Assembly (NCBI RefSeq): GCF_009828055.1
Contig: NZ_WTYB01000001.1
Span: 1,193,183-1,257,182, forward strand
Direction of reading: 5' to 3'
From: Erythrobacter ramosus
GTDB taxonomy: Bacteria; Pseudomonadota; Alphaproteobacteria; Sphingomonadales; Sphingomonadaceae
Length of the DNA stretch: 64,000 bases
Shown: positions 62,197 through 64,000 of the stretch, piece after piece
Position numbering within the stretch: position 1 is the stretch's first letter
Layout of the letters: each line of letters opens with the position of its first letter
Translations under genes and position numbers: made by a program
Notes under the pieces: model-generated
Told to the model about the DNA's origin: nothing
Database searches by the model: none
What the model saw: only the letters and a program-made list of their open reading frames with translations

Positions 62197-62721
62197 ATGG
62201 AGAATGCGATAAAGCTACGCGACATTATGTTGGCGAAAGGATGGGTTTTCTATCATTTCACTGATGAAACCAATCTCCCCTCAATCCAGAATCACGGATT
62301 GCTCTCTATGCATGAAATGCGTCGGCTCGGGATTGGAATGGTGCCTGGCGGAAACGAGTGGAGTTTGGACGCCGATAAACGGAGTGGGATGGATCGCTAC
62401 GTGCATTTGTGCTTCTTTGAGGAGCACCCGATGGAGTATATAACGAAAAAGGAAGGGCGCATTAGCCGCACTCGCTTTTTGCGCATCGATCCAAACGTTT
62501 TGACGATCGAGGGGGCGCTCATAACGAAAGAGGTTGCGAATAAGGCGGGGGTCCAGCCAAGGCCTGCGAGCGAGATGGTCGAGGAGCTTGATTTGAAGGT
62601 CATATATACCCGGACTGACTGGAAGGACCCGAAGGTACAAGTTCGTCTGAGAGAAGCTCGGAAGAATGAGCTGCTTGTGCCGGCCCATATTCCAACTGAA
62701 CTCATCAGAAATTTGAGGTAA
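62197..62721 (+). CDS. DarT1-like DNA ADP-ribosyltransferase toxin
   Basis: A 174-residue protein. VFYHFTDETNLPSIQNHGLL is the start of the DarT/DUF4433 fold (His20), DRYVHLCFFEEHPM the middle strand, and ARKNELLVPAHIP contains the catalytic Glu158. DarT enzymes attach ADP-ribose to thymidine or guanosine in single-stranded DNA, blocking replication. GGGGAGG precedes the ATG. Its stop touches the start of the antitoxin gene. The codon use and low GC mark it as foreign to the neighbourhood. Confidence 0.84.
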   Translation: MENAIKLRDIMLAKGWVFYHFTDETNLPSIQNHGLLSMHEMRRLGIGMVPGGNEWSLDADKRSGMDRYVHLCFFEEHPMEYITKKEGRISRTRFLRIDPNVLTIEGALITKEVANKAGVQPRPASEMVEELDLKVIYTRTDWKDPKVQVRLREARKNELLVPAHIPTELIRNLR

Positions 62722-63414
62722 ATGGCAAAGCGACCCATCTTTGTGCCTATGCTGGACGGCAAGCGGCTGGTGCTTGAGAGGTATGTCGATTTTCAGTGGC
62801 ATTCTGGTTTTGCGAAGTCGCAAAAGCAAAAAAGCATAAGATCCCTCCATGAGATGGCTCTTCTGGAGTACGGCGTTAAGAACCCGCTTGAAGTATCGTC
62901 AAAGTCGGAGGATCCTCTCGGCGTAGCACTTTCTTCGTTCAATCTGAAATTTGTTACCAAAAAAGGTCGAATTCTTACAGTGGAATCTGCCTTTCAAGGA
63001 AGTAAAGTCTTTGAACTAGGTGGGCCATTTTTGGATATATTCGACTTTTCTCCCATCGATGCAAAGAGAGATGCGCGACTAAAATCGCATGGTCAACTTA
63101 CTAAGTTCTCGTTTTTCGGGGTTGATTGGGACCTTGAGCCAAAAACTGCATTCTACGATTGGCTATACATCAATGCACTGATAAAAAATGAGAACCTGAT
63201 CGCAATGGTTATCAGCCGTGACGGCTTTACAGACATTGAGTTTAATCCTGAAAAATCAATTAACTGCCAAGCAAGATCGGCGGCACTTTTCTGCGCGTTG
63301 TATCACACTGATCGTCTTGATTTTGTTCTGCAAAGTCGGGAAAACTTCATAAGCATGTATGCTGGACGAGTGTCGGACCCACATAAACCAGAGCAAGTAA
63401 GGTTTCTTGTCTGA
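62722..63414 (+). CDS. DarT1-associated NADAR-family antitoxin
   Basis: A 230-residue protein. FQWHSGFAKSQKQKSI near the start, LTVESAFQGSKVFELGGPF (the VEsAFQ-x2-K NADAR motif) and EPKTAFYDWLYINALI and FTDIEFNPEKSINCQARS later are those of the DarT1-linked NADAR group, as I remember it. NADAR proteins remove ADP-ribose from guanosine in DNA and so reverse DarT1. It directly abuts the toxin gene with GAGG inside the toxin's last codons. Confidence 0.8.
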   Translation: MAKRPIFVPMLDGKRLVLERYVDFQWHSGFAKSQKQKSIRSLHEMALLEYGVKNPLEVSSKSEDPLGVALSSFNLKFVTKKGRILTVESAFQGSKVFELGGPFLDIFDFSPIDAKRDARLKSHGQLTKFSFFGVDWDLEPKTAFYDWLYINALIKNENLIAMVISRDGFTDIEFNPEKSINCQARSAALFCALYHTDRLDFVLQSRENFISMYAGRVSDPHKPEQVRFLV

Positions 63415-63463
63415 TCTTAATTCACACTTTCGCGACTGTTTCATCCAAATCGACTTCCCCCCA

Positions 63464-63916
63464 TCACCCCATCCCCACCAGCACCCGATCCAACGCCTGC
63501 AAAAACCGCGAGCGATCCGTCTTGCTGAACGGCGCAGGCCCACCCCCAACCCCGTCCATCCCGGCGCGCAAATCCGCCATGATCGCGCGGGTTGCGATTG
63601 CGCCGCCGATGCTGGCGGCGGTGAATTCCTCGCCATTGTGTTTCAGCACCCGCGCGCCGGCTTTCAGGCAGCGCTCGGCGAGCAGGATGTCGGCGGTCAC
63701 CACCACCGAGCGCGCATCCGCCGCCTCGGCAATCCAGTCGTCCGCCGCGTCGAAGCTGTCGCTCACCACCACGCGCTTCACCCGCGGGCTATCGGGAATG
63801 CGAAATGGGGCGTTGCTGACCACGCGCACCTCGGCGCGGAAGCGCAGGGCGACGCGGTAGATCTCGTCCTTCACCGGGCAGGCGTCGGCGTCGATCAGAA
63901 TGGTGACGGGTGACAT
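63464..63916 (-). CDS. YaiI/YqxD family protein (UPF0178/DUF188)
   Basis: A 150-residue protein. ILIDADACPVKDEIYRVA opens the PIN-like fold, SDSFDAADDWIAE and VTADILLAERCLKAGARVL are family blocks, with Asp residues placed as in PIN nucleases. No enzyme activity is established for UPF0178. It is convergent with the NADAR gene; 49 bases lie between them. Confidence 0.93.
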   Translation of the reverse strand: MSPVTILIDADACPVKDEIYRVALRFRAEVRVVSNAPFRIPDSPRVKRVVVSDSFDAADDWIAEAADARSVVVTADILLAERCLKAGARVLKHNGEEFTAASIGGAIATRAIMADLRAGMDGVGGGPAPFSKTDRSRFLQALDRVLVGMG

Positions 63917-64000
63917 GGGGCGGCTCTAGCCGAGCGGGCCGGGCGCGGACAATGGCAACGCGCGCTCTTTCCTACTCCCAGATCGCGCGGCATCCTCCGG

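Larger units (their letters stand above)
62062..63415. other. AT-richer accessory island carrying a toxin-antitoxin pair
   Basis: From about 62062 the base composition falls from about two thirds G+C to roughly half, and rises again after 63415. It holds only two genes, darT-like and NADAR-like, and an AT-rich leader (62062-62196) that should contain their promoter. No integrase, transposase or direct-repeat ends were seen. It was probably acquired by transfer. Confidence 0.7.

Overview
The window is high-GC DNA (roughly two thirds G+C by eye). It looks like the chromosome of a carotenoid-making alphaproteobacterium of the order Sphingomonadales, most likely the Erythrobacter/Porphyrobacter group. 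Pointers are the crtY-crtI-crtB set, many TonB-dependent receptors, a TorF-type porin, MipA/OmpV, DUF2585, ArsH and the codon style. No rRNA, phage, CRISPR array or classical insertion sequence was seen. The species call is inference from gene content.

Layout. 1-4.7 kb: the end of a TonB-dependent receptor followed by a same-strand group (WrbA, a VOC-fold enzyme, an alpha/beta hydrolase, a MetE-like zinc enzyme) that looks like an uptake/catabolic operon. 4.8-5.75 kb: a CorA-type transporter. 5.77-15.0 kb (minus strand): seven tightly coupled genes encoding a class I HMG-CoA reductase, a UbiA prenyltransferase, a rifampin-phosphotransferase-like dikinase, a BtaA-like (DUF3419) aminocarboxypropyltransferase, a phytol/dolichol-kinase-like membrane protein, a GNAT enzyme and an OleC-like adenylating enzyme. 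This is the strongest candidate here for an undescribed pathway, probably making an unusual isoprenoid or amino-lipid. 15.19 kb: tRNA-Gly(CCC).

15.3-24.1 kb: an esterase, an aldehyde dehydrogenase, an NTF2-like protein, a TonB receptor, and two carotenoid-oxygenase-family dioxygenases divergent from the receptor. 24.1-26.8 kb: an arsR-arsC-acr3-arsH operon. 26.9-31.1 kb: a HAD hydrolase, a penicillin-acylase-family enzyme and an exported HExxH protein with a double BlaI/CopY-type operator in front. 31.2-34.4 kb: a TorF porin, an alcohol dehydrogenase and an SDR. 34.5-40 kb: a TonB receptor, a phytase and a PhoX-type phosphatase behind a well-phased PHO box, so a phosphate-starvation and probably organophosphate (phytate) scavenging locus. 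40-44.8 kb: a degenerate GDT1-like membrane protein, Dps, 6-phosphogluconolactonase, a Nudix hydrolase, DinB and an MFS exporter.

45-49 kb: a biotin-dependent acyl-CoA carboxylase pair plus an exported NTF2-like protein. 49.2-54 kb: the carotenoid operon crtY-crtI-(DUF559 element)-LOG-crtB. The DUF559 nuclease gene sits inside a 468-bp unit with long palindromic terminal inverted repeats, and a gene-less relative of that unit lies at 44.8 kb. 54.2-61.8 kb: MipA/OmpV, an exported amidohydrolase, DUF2585, a styrene-oxide-isomerase-like protein with a diiron-type partner, a TPP riboswitch with thiC, a DUF3833 lipoprotein and a two-TM potassium channel. 62.2-63.4 kb: an AT-richer, apparently acquired DarT1-NADAR toxin-antitoxin pair. 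The window ends after a UPF0178 gene. All names rest on motif recognition by eye; no database search was run.
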